From contig NC_084887.1 of assembly GCF_958979055.1 (NCBI RefSeq), positions 34,202,620 to 34,266,619 of the forward strand: a stretch of 64,000 nt of DNA, in the 5' to 3' direction. The notes under the pieces were generated by a model. That model ran no database searches, was not told where the DNA came from, and saw only the letters and a program-made list of their open reading frames with translations. Positions 23,420-34,659 of this stretch are shown in pieces. This DNA comes from Alnus glutinosa. Lineage: Eukaryota > Streptophyta > Magnoliopsida > Fagales > Betulaceae. Position numbers and translations under genes: made by a program. Numbering within the stretch: the stretch's first letter is position 1; each line of letters opens with the position of its first letter.

Positions 23420-26400
23420 TTTGGAGAGAAAGAAGCGTGGCTTGTAAGGAAACTTGGTGGGTAGTTTCAGGATGTCAGTTCCCTCTTTTTTAACTTTTCG
23501 GTAATAATTGTGTTTTTTCAATTTGACCAGCAACCACTCACCTCCACAACCTGCATGTAAATGTGATAAACAGAACGCTTTTATTCCATTCAAGTGATCC
23601 TTATCTTTAGCTGTAATAATTACGGTCATCAGGTAAACGTACGCAACTAGAGGGACTTCACTTCACCGCATGAAATAACAAAAAAGAAAAAAAAAAAATA
23701 ATAATAATTAATTAATTAATTAATTAATTTAAGAGAATGCAAAAGTCACGCTATATTATCCTCTGCATTTTAAGGTTTGTTTGTGGGGGAGGTGAAGTGG
23801 TGAACCCCTGACACAGAGTTTTGTTGCGAAATAGCCGCCTTTTTGTTGCCATAAACTGTCTGACCGACACTGTGAAGAACATCACAAAAGCGAACATCCC
23901 ATCTATCAACAATCATAAAAAAGAAACTCAAAAACTCTATGTCATCCACTTGATTATATTCCTTTGTATTTTTCGCAGGTTGCGAAAGCCTTTGTAGCGT
24001 TGCAACTTTCTTTACTTGAATAGACATATTTATGATACTAGCTGAAACTTGAAAGATCAACCAGTAAGCAATGGCCCCCTGAAAAATCTTGAAAAAAAAA
24101 CTAATATCATGCTATTAAAATTAATTAATTAATTCCCTTTGATGGAGCTTTTTTCTTGTTGGCTATCGAAATCAACTAAAATGGCCGGAGACGGGTATTA
24201 TTGTAAACAAATTTGATTTGTGCATATCAAAATATCTGGTGGGTACTCTTTCAATCTATTAAAAGTAAGTACACCAAAACTTGAATAACACAAAAGTAAT
24301 ATAAATATAAATATATAGTGCAACAAAAGCATACCCCTGTAATTAATCTCATTTTCATCTCGAAAGGGGTCGAGTACTTGTCAAATGATGATTAATTCAA
24401 CCCAACCAACAATAAATTTTGTCCACGTCCGATTAGGTAACACACAAGCAATGGGAAAACTCCCGCCCCCTGTGGCTATGCATGGTCATGCAGACGACTT
24501 GAACTCCATCAAACCCCTCAACCCACGTATGGGCTACAAGTACAACTGCTTTCCTCTTCTTCTTTTTTGTTTTTTCTCTGTCGAAAAACATATATACTAC
24601 AATGCACGTGTTACTCATGTTGTTCTTTCGGATTATCCTTAAAAACACATCTTTTCTATCATTTTATTCTTAAACCAGAGATCCGTTTGAGTTAACGATT
24701 TCAAAAAGTGCAATTTAAAATTTGGCAAAGTCGCATTTTTTGTCTTTAAAATAATAAATTAGATTTTAAAATTCTGTATTTTTTTTAAAAAAAGTTCCTA
24801 ACAAAAATTTGATTTAAAATTACACTTATTATCGACGAAATCGCAATTCCAAACGTATGCATCTAAAAAATTATGTTTTTATCACACAACTATTATTCAA
24901 CGATGACGGAAAACACTTTCATTGGGGAGGTGTACATTAGTGCTTTCGTTACAAATAAAAACAAATGTTGAGATAAGACTAATCCAGTTTTTTGGAGAGA
25001 AGGTTTATCCGATGGGAATAAACAAGGGAATCAACTTTCGGGTTATAAAAAAATTAGTCGTTTGGTCATCTTTTTCCCTAGTGATTACTGATTAGTATGC
25101 AATAATTAAAGATTGCTTTCCTAATTAAGCTAAATAACGCCAAGCATTTCCCTTTCAGGAAACAATATATAATTATGCACCCACCAAGCGTGGCAGCGTG
25201 CGCAGCACTTTTAGCTATTTTGAGGAATTTTAATCGTCTTGGCAAACCTCATGATCCGGCGGCCGAGGCTCGCTCACACCGTTAAGGTCAACACAGCGAA
25301 AGAGAGGAATTAGACAGTGCCGCCAATTGCCGTTGGCGAAAATTAGCCCACTTGGGAAGTTATGATTGGGTGAGTCGAAAAGTTCGGCACCAAACAATGT
25401 AAGTGGATTTTGACCCATTATAAAGCTGAGCTGGAACTGTGGGCCCTGCTTCCTGTGTTCCGACATGAGACAGCCATTGGAGACACAAACGTGTCGAAAC
25501 ATGGTTCGTGGAAAAGTCTTACAAAGCAAAATAAGGGGATTGGGGTTCGATTCGATCGATCAAAGTTAGGCCATCCGGTTAGAGTAGCTAATCAACATTA
25601 TATCGACGGTCAGCGATGAGAAAAGTTGAGATTAGATGTCATCAGGGCAGAGCTTGGAAACAAATTCATCGAAAAATTTCTTCATTTGGATCTTTTCGTA
25701 TCATTTGGTTGTAGACAGTCTCAATCTTTATTAATTCTGTTTAAGCTGCCAATAGATTAGAGCACCTAAACCAATGATTTGGGAAAATATATTATTTAAG
25801 GCCGTGGAGCCTGCAGGAATTAACATGATTAGAAAAAAGGATCTCATTAATCGGATGGTTAATTTCAAACTGTTTGGAAACAAAATTGGGAAAGAAAGTT
25901 TTAACATGTGCTTTTGAGCTGATTAATCAAAAGTGGAAAGAAATTCCAATCTTATCTTTGAATGTGGATAGAATTCGGCAAATAAAGTGTTTGGGGAGTA
26001 AAGATGAGGCAAATGATAAGTGATTACCAAATCGATGCCACAAACAATTTTTTTTTTTTAACTTTATCAAAAAACAAAAGGTTGAATATATATAACTAGA
26101 TAATATTATCTCATGTTGTAGAAGTCAATGGGGAGAGAGAGAGAGAGAAGTTTATAACTGAGGAAAACGTTTTCTTACATACATTTTAAGAATAATATTA
26201 TTTTGGACAAGTTTTATGAATTGGGTTGGAAAAAATTCTTTGAACATGTTATCTCCGACCGTGTTAATGCTATTAGAAAAGAGGCAAAAACTTTTTACAA
26301 ACTGGGTTGAATAAATTCTCACGGCTAATAAAAAAGCATGTGATTTTCGCATGTTTAAGGGGACATATAACAATTTTATAAACTGGGTTTAAGGAAATTT

Positions 26401-26930
26401 CTCTAACTCGTTACTTATTTAAAATTAATAAATTTATTCTCTAAGACGCCATGGCACATATTTGTTCAAGAATTATATACCACATAAGGTATGGGAGTTG
26501 CAACCAATTAACTACTGAATGATATGAGAGAATCAAATCCTGGAGAGGGGGTAGATCCTGGTTGGTTGACTTGGTTTATTTTTATAACAAACAAGGGTCC
26601 TCCCAATTCCTAATTTGTTTAAAATAATGCTTCTAATTAATTTTTTTTGTCTTAATGTGATCGGCATGGGCATGTTGAAATTGATTTTAAGCTCTCTTGC
26701 ATTTAGATGATTGACCAAAATATTTAAGACATTTCCTGACGATGTTAGTTGTAATGTTATCCCACTTATAGGAGCTGATTATAAGATTTGTCAAAGATTG
26801 ATGAACAAGTGTACATATTGGTAGCCAAATTGAACACATAATCTTTTTATTATTATTATTTTTTTTTTATATTTTTTTTTATATTGGAGACAATGGCGGA
26901 GCAATGAAACTAGACATCTACAATTAGGCC
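23420..26930. other. Gene-free stretch upstream of the NAC gene
   Basis: No coding gene is supported. A TAAT-repeat run lies at about 23698-23730. About 24677-24868 is a decayed copy of the GCGATTTT inverted-repeat element (CCGTTTGAGTTAACGATTT at one end, AATCGCAATTCCAAACG at the other). About 25190-25620 is the most GC-balanced part and has overlapping open frames on both strands (25230-25529 minus, 25410-25619 plus) with no recognisable product. Confidence 0.4.
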
Positions 26931-26934
26931 AGGC

Positions 26935-27115
26935 GGTAAACGAACAATGCTACCCGTAAGCTCAGCTCGAACGCAACTCGCTTGTTAAAAGAGTCGTTCG
27001 TTGACATAAAACTATACTCGATTATTAAACGATACATAACCGTTTAAAACTTGGATCGCTTATTTAAAGTTCGTGAACGAACTCGTATCAAGTTCGGCTT
27101 GCTTATTAGCGTGAT
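26935..27115. repeat. Fragment of the GTTCACGAAC-type transposon
   Basis: Contains GCTCAGCTCGAACG, CTTGTTAAAAGAGTCGTTCG, AGTTCGTGAACGAACTCG and CAAGTTCGGCTTGC, the same vocabulary as the element at 6258-6885. Only one end is recognisable. Confidence 0.45.
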
Positions 27116-27226
27116 TCATATATATTTATTAATAAATATATGTATACATGTTGATAAAAAACAACTTATATACTATATTACTTATAAAGTAACAAATTAA
27201 CAATGGTCAATATATATTAATTATTA

Positions 27227-27593
27227 GAGAAAACTACACTTTACCCCCTCAATGTTTCACGCCTCTTTCAATCTTGCTTCCAAAGTGAAAAAATTTGCAA
27301 TGGACCCTAACAAAGTTTCCTAATTTTGCAATGTAGCCTATCCATTACTTAATTCAGTCATTTTTTATGGAAATAGACTCACATGTGACGCACGTGGATT
27401 TTTAAGAGCAATTATTTCCGAAATGTCCCTTAAAAAATCATTTTTTTTTAAAAAAAAAGATTAAAAAATAAAAATTGATGGGGGTGGCCGAACCCTCCCC
27501 AACTCTTTGCAGGTGGCTTTGGCCCCCCAAAATTTTTTTGGAGCAAAATTGAAAAAGGTGTGAAAGATATTGGAGGTAAAGTATAGTTTTTCC
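27227..27593. mobile_element. Mutator-like MITE with perfect 9-bp target duplication
   Basis: The left end GAGAAAACTACACTTTACC matches the reverse complement of the right end, GGAAAAACTATACTTTACC. Similarity continues through TTTCACRCCTYTTTCAAT-type sequence. TAATTATTA flanks both sides (27218-27226 and 27594-27602). The middle holds GTGGCCGAACCCTCCCC, related in style to other GTGGC-rich repeats in the window. Non-coding. Confidence 0.78.
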
Positions 27594-27609
27594 TAATTAT
27601 TAAATATCA

Positions 27610-28925
27610 ATAATTAATTGCTATAGAATATATAATTATATCTATAAGTATCTATATATAATATATAGTTTAATGTTAAAAGATAATCATATGGTTATAT
27701 CTTATATGATCTAACGATTAAGTATCTATTGATTGTTAAATTAACAATTTAAATTTGTTAATCATATGATTTAATAAAAATTCTGATACTTAATCATATT
27801 TTTCAAATAATCATATAGTATACAATGAAAATGTAAATGTGATTGGTATAATCACAAATTAAGTTACTAGAATTAAAATCAACAATATAATTCTTATAAT
27901 CATAAATTAAGTATTATCATTATAATTCATATCATAAGATGATATGATCATATGCATTATCACTATAATTTATATCAAATGATCATAAGATCATATTATC
28001 ATATGATTTAATAAGTTATATGATATTAAATCTTGGCACATTGAATCTTTATTATATAATGTAATAATCATATCAACAATAATTTTTTATCATTGTATGA
28101 TTAAGTATGATCTAATAATGTAATATGATCTAGCAATAATAGGTGATATGATCTTAAATTTAAGTATGATCGAAGATTCTAAGCACATAATTTTGATTAA
28201 TACTTATAAAGTATAGAATAATAAGTAAGCATGATTATTATTATTATTATTCATATAATCATATACAATGATAATGTGATTGATATTCCGTATATATAAT
28301 CCTAAATTAAGCAATTAGCATTAGAAACAATGTATTTTTTATAATTACAAATTAAGTATTATCATTAGAATTCATATCATAAGATGATATGATCATATGT
28401 TTTATCATTAAATTTTATATCAAATGATCATATGATCTAACAATTTATATGATATTAAATCTTAGATCATATGGCACAATATAAATTTATTATATAATCT
28501 AATAATCATATGGTCTTATGTATCTAAATTATAATGATAATGCTTATATAATTATATTATATTATCTAAGTATTATCATTAGATACTTATGATAAATATG
28601 ATTCATAATTATCATATGTTATTATAAATAATCTTATATCATATGATATGAATCATAATTCATAAATATATATAACTAAAAATTAAGGTACAACTATTAT
28701 GTCATTAACAACTATTATAGCCACATAATGACATTAGTCACAAGTATACAATTCATACTAAAATAATGATTAAGTATGATATAAAATTCTAAGGCCATAA
28801 TTTTGATTAATACTTTTAGCTTAAGGGATTAAGTATGATATAAGATTGTAATTCCATAATTTTGATTAATACTTTTAGCTTAAGTATAAAATAATAATTA
28901 AGTATGATTATTATTAATATAATTC
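27610..28925. repeat. Extremely AT-rich block with internal duplications
   Basis: Dominated by TCATATGAT, ATATGATC and ATAATCATAT strings that are near-palindromic. A segment at about 27840-28085 reappears at about 28265-28520; both copies contain TTAAGTATTATCATTA and ATAAGATGATATGATCATAT. At 28769-28824 and 28829-28884 a 60-base period is repeated in tandem, with CCATAATTTTGATTAATACT in both. No coding potential. The boundaries are compositional. Confidence 0.7.
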
Positions 28926-28929
28926 GTTG

Positions 28930-29560
28930 GTACAGATTGCCCATATGGCCTTAACAGCATACCCTTTCTTGTTCTTCACGTCTTCTGATCGCTGCAAATC
29001 AATCAATGTCAAGAGAACACGCAAGGGATGACCGAAGTTCTTCTCTCCGATGCCTAAATCAATGTTTTAGTGATAAATATGCCCAAGTACAATCATTCAA
29101 TCTCCTTTTTTTCGTTCTTTTTTTTTTTTTTTCATATATGAGGTATAGGCTTATTTATAGGCTGAATGATGAGAATCCTCACTGCCTTAGGGTTTCGTGT
29201 TATTCATTTTCTTGACCTAGGAGCGCTCTCAAAGTAAGGCCTTGACTCGGAATTCTTCACATTCCAAACCGAGGTTCTTTTCTTAACAATCTCAAAGAAA
29301 GATTCCCAACAACAATTTCAAGATTAGTTTTAGTCTCGGATTTATCGGGATTGGGTATGACTAGAAAGATCCGAGATTGCGTATAACGAATCCTCGTCCG
29401 TTGCGCTAGTCCTGGGGCAATGTCTTCCCGGGGCTTCTTGGTATCCGTACTCGCAGGTCCATATCTAATGGGCCATGGGCCCACAATTGTGAGCGAGCCC
29501 ATGTAACCTTAGAGGCTTGCAACTCTCAAAATGGACCGAACCAAGCGAGATTATCCCCAA
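28930..29560 (-). mobile_element. Possible solo LTR or LTR fragment
   Basis: This island is much less AT-rich than its surroundings. Read on the minus strand it begins TGTTGGGGATAATCTCGC, a typical LTR start, and contains GC-rich leader-like sequence. I could not fix the other end or a target duplication, and no coding sequence of a retroelement is present. It could instead be a decayed gene promoter. Confidence 0.35.
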
Positions 29561-30195
29561 CATAGTTGAAATGGAGAGAATCCTATTCCATGTTTACGTG
29601 TAATTACTAATTATGAATTTATGATTAACAGATTAGGTATAAACGTATAATTGTATCAATACGTAACTTATAATTAATTATTGTTAAGTATAAATAATAA
29701 ATGTTTAATTAACTTATAGCAGAAAATTGTGTATTTTTCCACCAAAACCGTTTTGGTTGGAAACAACTTGAAGATTTCAACCAAAACACTGCATTTTGGT
29801 GTAGACTGTGCAAGCTAGAGCAAAAATTTAAATACTAGAACAGGCGCAGACATCGGACCAGACAATTTTTTAGGAAAAAATAAATAAATTGAATCATCAG
29901 ATAAAAGTTTGATCATCAAATTTTTTTTTTTAATTGTGTGCTTATGTTGGGCTCCCTTAACACCTATTAATTGAATTAATTATTTTTGAGGTAATTAATT
30001 GAATTACTTTTGTATGTTATAATATACAATGAGAGCCTCTTCTATAAGGATGGGCTGTAAAACACCATTTTTACAGCATCTAGTAAAAATTTGACACATC
30101 AAGAAAAAAAAAAGAAAAAGAATACTATAACAAAATAATAGGATGAAAACACCGGATCTTTCAGCCAAACCAGCCATCCAAACTAGTCAAATATT
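29561..30195. other. Gene-free AT-rich stretch
   Basis: AT-rich DNA with repeated ATTAATTGAATTA strings near 29970-30010. No feature is supported. Confidence 0.4.
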
Positions 30196-30199
30196 ACTG

Positions 30200-30690
30200 T
30201 CACCATGACTCTGTGCTCGTCCATCTTCCATTATTCAATCTTCATTCCTCTAATCTCTGCACCACCACCATCAATGGCTTTCACAAGCTCTTTCCCAAAA
30301 TAGCCTAACCCATGTTCTCCCTCGCCCTCCCAAACCCAGAAACTCCTAGGATTTAATCATTCACGATCTTTTCTAACCTCAAATTTGAGATTCTCAACTA
30401 CCCATCAATACTCCTCGACAAGGACAAGCTCCAAGAGGCGGATTACGGCTATGGACTTCAGCTTATTCCGGCAGTGACTCTGTGAATTTCGGTGTTGGCG
30501 TACGGCTGGATTTACTAAGAAAACAAAACCAATGGACAAAAGAACACTTTTTTAGTTTTCTTCCTTGCAAAAACCCCCATCACCCCACCGGATCTGCCGA
30601 AAGCCTCTGCCATAATCTGGAGAAGGGCACCACCCAAAGCCACCGTATTCCGATGAAGGATCTAGAAATCGTCATTCTTTAATTTGTTTT
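30200..30690 (+). pseudogene. Possible decayed gene fragment upstream of the PPR gene
   Basis: Base composition is gene-like, and several frames encode plausible peptide stretches broken by stops. One example is a frame at about 30404-30517 reading DKDKLQEADYGYGLQLIPAV, then a stop, then a hydrophobic ISVLAYGWIY. A serine/threonine-rich stretch with SSFPK and NHSRSFLTS lies upstream in other frames. This suggests a degenerated copy of a small gene, perhaps with a transit-peptide-like start. I do not recognise the parent. It could also be 5' leader sequence of the PPR gene. Confidence 0.3.
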
Positions 30691-30815
30691 AAAAGATTGG
30701 ATATTTTCATGTTTATTGTAATTTTTAATTTTTGATGACTTGTTTACTTATAATTAATTGCCGTAAAGTAGAGGGTTTACGGCTCATCTTTATAGAAGGT
30801 ATTCTAGTGTGTGTG

Positions 30816-30835
30816 TATATATATATATATATATA
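30816..30835. repeat. (TA)n microsatellite before the PPR gene
   Basis: A TA run preceded by GTGTGTG, 50-70 bases upstream of the PPR start codon. It may overlap the promoter, since it contains TATATAATA. Confidence 0.85.
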
Positions 30836-30886
30836 ATACCCTTTAATTGGAACCTAGCATGGAACATTTAAACAGAGCTACGTGTA

Positions 30887-32524
30887 ATGATCCGAAAGAG
30901 AACAAACGACAGGAGCGCCAACCGTCCCCGACGGTCCAGCCTATGGCAAAACTGCACCAACCTGCGAGGTCTGAAACAAGTCCACGCTTTTATACTCGTC
31001 AGCGGCTTCAACTCCAACCCCTCTGCTCTCAGAGAACTCATCTTCGCCAGCGCCATTGCGATTTCAGGTACCATAGGTTATGCGTACCAACTGTTCGCTC
31101 ATATTACCGAACCAGACATCTTCATGTGGAACACCATTATCAGAGGCTCAGCTCAGAGCCTTAACCCTTTACACGCGATTTCTCTTTATACCCAGATGGA
31201 GAAGCGGCACATAAAGCCTGATAACTTCACTTTCCCGTTTGTACTCAAGGCCTGCACTAAGCTTTCTTGGGTGAAGATGGGGTTTGGGATTCATGGGAGG
31301 GTGGTGAAGTATGGGTTCGAATCGAATACCTTTATGAGAAATACCCTTATTTATTTTCATGCTAATCGTGGGGATTTGAGCATTGCGAGAACTCTTTTTG
31401 ATGGGTCGGCGAAAAGGGATGTTGTACCTTGGTCAGCTTTGACAGCCGGGTATGCGAGGCGAGGGGAGCTGGGTCTTGCGAGGCAACTTTTTGATGAAAT
31501 GCCGGTTAAGGATTTGGTCTCTTGGAATGTTATGATAACAGGGTATGTGAAGCAAGGGGATATGGAGAGCGGGAGGAAACTCTTTGATGAGGTCCCCCAG
31601 AAAGATGTGGTGACTTGGAATGCGATGATTGCAGGGTATGTGCTTTGTGGGTCACATGAGCAGGCATTGGAGATGTTTGAGGAGATGAGAAGTGTGGGAG
31701 AGCGGCCGGATGAGGTGACCATGTTGAGTCTGTTGTCTGCTTGTACGGATTTGGGAGATTTAGATGTTGGGCAGAAGATACACTACAAAGTTTTGGATTT
31801 GTGTTCAGGAGATTTGAGCATTTTACTTGGGAATGCACTTATAGATATGTATGCCAAGTGTGGGAGTATTGAGACAGCACTTGATGTGTTCCGAGGGATG
31901 AGAGAAAGAGATGTGTCTACTTGGAATTCAGTAATTGGAGGCTTGGCTTTCCATGGCCATGCTGAGGAATCAATCAATCTGTTTATCAAGATGAGGAGGT
32001 TGAAAGTCAGGCCAAATGAGATAACTTTCGTTGGAGTCTTGGTTGCTTGCAGTCATGCTGGAAAAGTTGAAGAGGGGCGAGGATACTTTAATCTTATGAT
32101 AAATGAGTACAAAATTGAGCCAAACATTAGGCATTGTGGGTGTATGGTGGACTTGCTAGGGCGAGCTGGGCGATTAAATGAAGCATTTGAGTTCATAGAC
32201 TCGATGGAGATTGAACCCAATGCCATTGTTTGGAGGACTCTGCTTGGGGCATGCAGAATTCATGGGAATGTCGAGTTGGGACGGCGTGCAAATGAGCAGC
32301 TACTTGAAATGAGAAGGGACCAGAGTGGGGATTATGTTCTTCTATCTAACATATATGCTTCACGAGGTGAGTGGGATGGGGTTGAGAAGGTGAGGAAGTT
32401 GATGGATGACAGTGGGGTGAGGAAAGAGCCTGGCTGTAGCCTAATTGAAGCAGATAACAGAGCTCTTATGCAGTTTTTATTTGATTCAAAGCCTAAGTTG
32501 AATTCGAGAAACCATATGTCTTGA
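30887..32524 (+). CDS. Pentatricopeptide repeat protein, PLS class with E/E+ tail (At5g15300-like)
   Basis: A single uninterrupted frame of 545 residues, intronless like most PPR genes. It begins MIRKRTNDR, a very basic, Arg-rich N-terminus compatible with an organelle transit peptide. PLS-type repeats fill about residues 25-435, with diagnostic strings DIFMWNTIIRG, KDLVSWNVMITGY, KDVVTWNAMIAGY, GNALIDMYAKCG, DVSTWNSVIGGLA and CMVDLLGRAGRLNEA. The E and partial E+ motifs follow (about 440-525: WRTLLGACRIHGNVELG, GDYVLLSNIYASRGEWDGV, VRKEPGCSLIE). There is no DYW deaminase domain. Proteins of this class bind specific organellar transcripts and recruit editing factors; the target cannot be read here. 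Start and architecture fit Arabidopsis At5g15300. A short overlapping frame starting at 30847 is out of phase and not coding. Confidence 0.95.
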   Translation: MIRKRTNDRSANRPRRSSLWQNCTNLRGLKQVHAFILVSGFNSNPSALRELIFASAIAISGTIGYAYQLFAHITEPDIFMWNTIIRGSAQSLNPLHAISLYTQMEKRHIKPDNFTFPFVLKACTKLSWVKMGFGIHGRVVKYGFESNTFMRNTLIYFHANRGDLSIARTLFDGSAKRDVVPWSALTAGYARRGELGLARQLFDEMPVKDLVSWNVMITGYVKQGDMESGRKLFDEVPQKDVVTWNAMIAGYVLCGSHEQALEMFEEMRSVGERPDEVTMLSLLSACTDLGDLDVGQKIHYKVLDLCSGDLSILLGNALIDMYAKCGSIETALDVFRGMRERDVSTWNSVIGGLAFHGHAEESINLFIKMRRLKVRPNEITFVGVLVACSHAGKVEEGRGYFNLMINEYKIEPNIRHCGCMVDLLGRAGRLNEAFEFIDSMEIEPNAIVWRTLLGACRIHGNVELGRRANEQLLEMRRDQSGDYVLLSNIYASRGEWDGVEKVRKLMDDSGVRKEPGCSLIEADNRALMQFLFDSKPKLNSRNHMS

Positions 32525-33765
32525 GTTTCAAATAGGTAAATTATACGTTGTTCAGAAATAACCAAACAACAGTATAAGTGCATGTATCATGACATTTTTT
32601 CTTGTATAAGTTATTCGAGAAAACCACCTTAGAGCTGCTTTTGTATCCTGATTTATTCATCAATAAATCGACAAACCAGAAAGTTTTGAATTGGTTGCTG
32701 AGAGAACCATTAATCATTTCAATCGTTTAATTACAATATAATTTATACTTGTTTAGACCACTTAGACTTACAATCTGGGTTTAATTGATTTTGGACTATT
32801 TCCTTCATATATATCTGCACTTGGGATCAATATATATGTGGAGTGATGAAACTTGGTACTGATTATTCCTTTTTGTGTTGCCATCTCAGCAGTGGCTAGT
32901 TTAACGAATTTATAATGTACGTCGTCACTGAGATTTCTATGTCAACACATTATCTAAGTTTCAATTGGTAAGAAGAAGGCTTCATTTTTCAGTATTTAAT
33001 CATGTGCATATCTGCGAGAGGATTGCATGGCTGCCATCCATGTTTGTCTTGTTTTATATACTCCGTCTCAAAATAGGTAATAACTTTTTCATTTGTCTCA
33101 AATTATATGGGACTTTTTGAACCAAACCGGACTGCTGAGTATAGAATTAAAAGTACGAAAGAGGCATTTGGTTTGCATGGTTTGAGGTTTTACTTTGTAC
33201 TGTACGTTGAGCTTGTCTTTTTCCACACAATATCTCTCTAATTCCATATAGTTATTAAGATAAGATGGTGCCATGTCACAATATATATAGTTATATCCTT
33301 TTCTATTATCTTTTTCAATTTTTAGCATCACCTAATGGTTGGTTAAACTGGGCTCTTGAACCAGCTAGCTTGGAACTTTAGGTGCTGTTTAATATTCAAA
33401 AAATGGAAAGATCACGATATCTATCATCTTTGGACCAAAGGGTCCTAAGGATTCTAACTACAGGCTAAATAAGATGAGGTTAGATTTTTCTCTTAGACTA
33501 ATACTTATTCTAAAAGTTTAAAGTGATAGAAAAAAGTAAATTTAATCATATAATTAATATTTTAATTGAAATTGATAGTAAACTGTAAACTGGAATTCAC
33601 TGCATTTAGCAAAGAAGAAACGTAAAAATGAAAAGGATAACATAGAGTTGTATTCATTTATACATACTCTTGCACGCACACAAACAAACTGTAGACACAC
33701 ATGCACGCAATTGAACACATTTGCGTTATTGAAATGTATGATGATGATGATCTTTGATCGATCTA
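32525..33765. other. Convergent 3' flanks of the PPR and CASP genes
   Basis: The 1.2 kb between two convergent stop codons should hold both 3' untranslated regions. An AATAAA-like signal (CAATAAATC, about 32661-32669) follows the PPR stop by about 140 bases. No further gene is seen. Confidence 0.55.
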
Positions 33766-34556
33766 TCAACGTCGAGAAAGGGCCACAGCTGATAACAGGA
33801 TCAGCAGTATAAACACAACAATGCCTACAAAGGATCCAATCAAAGAGCCAGAAATGCGCTCGCAGAAGGAGTTAAACTGTTGGCAGATGGCAAACCAATT
33901 TGCCTTTGTATTCCCCTTGTGCGCCAAGTATACGATGGATGCTGCCGCAGAGGCTCCCGCCGTTAAAAGACCTTGCATTGCCTATACAAACAACGGTAGA
34001 AAATGAAACTCTCCAATAACATAACTTATATATATCAAGAAAACAGTCTAGTTACCAAAGGTGGTCTTTGAAGGAATCTGAAAAGACGGTGAATAGTGTA
34101 ACAATCTTGAAGGATTTACCGTGTCAAAGAAAATCAAGAGAATTCTACTTGTTTCCGCACTGCTCCTCAGAATGTGGAAGATAGAAAGAGAGAGAGAAAG
34201 AACCAGATAGGCGGATACAATGGAATTCGCAACCACAAAAAACCTGTTCCAATAGACACAGATCAGGTAATATATGCACAATGAACAATTGTTGAAATAT
34301 GAAAATCATGCATATTGTTTTTGAATAGGAAGACATACGTAAACATTGGTAGATCACTATACTCAGCCCTGAACCGAACGAACTGTGTGACAAAAGGAAG
34401 TGTTTGGTTAGTTGTTCCCATGGCTATGGCACTCCCTAGGGTACCCATAATCGCAACTACTCTTAGAATGAAGTCAAGGATTGACACTCCTCTGTTCAAG
34501 GCACCCCTTTTGGCAGAACTCTTCCCCTCACCAAGCTCAACTGCATCTGCCTTCAT
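33766..34556 (-). CDS. CASP: Casparian strip membrane domain protein (CASP)
   Basis: Three exons on the minus strand: 34556-34339, 34243-34120 and 33981-33766. They give 185 residues, normal for the family. Four membrane spans lie at about 25-47, 74-97, 107-133 and 157-181. The first has the conserved arginine ([11 protein letters not shown]) and the third the conserved aspartate (IFFDTAMQG). The first extracellular loop carries [20 protein letters not shown], the signature of true CASPs rather than CASP-like proteins. The second loop has [18 protein letters not shown]. Known CASPs build the endodermal membrane scaffold that guides lignin deposition in the Casparian strip. The downstream ATG was chosen because the upstream in-frame ATG at 34619 would precede the predicted transcription start. 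Position next to the PPR gene fits CASP5 (At5g15290). Confidence 0.94.
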
Positions 34557-34640
34557 TTTTGCTTGGAAAGGTCTAGAACTTTCGAAGGACTTTGAGTTGA
34601 AAACTTGAATATTGTGCACTAGGAAGGGGAATGGAAAGGG

Positions 34641-34650
34641 TATTTATATA
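34641..34650 (-). promoter_or_regulatory. TATA box of the CASP gene
   Basis: The minus strand reads TATATAAATA about 85 bases upstream of the CASP ATG at 34556, predicting transcription start near 34610-34618. This spacing makes the ATG at 34556 the first usable one. Confidence 0.65.
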
Positions 34651-34659
34651 CACACATCC

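Noticed and set aside
25230..25619. Overlapping open frames on both strands
   Set aside because: No recognisable domain, no splice or promoter context; left as unassigned sequence.
27610..28925. CRISPR-like or satellite array
   Set aside because: Repeats are degenerate, overlapping and AT-palindromic, without constant units and unique spacers; also a plant nuclear context.
34557..34619. Upstream in-frame ATG extending the CASP protein by 21 residues
   Set aside because: The TATA box at 34641-34650 predicts transcription start at or downstream of this ATG, and CASP proteins normally begin with a short MKA...ELGEG-type N-terminus as at 34556.
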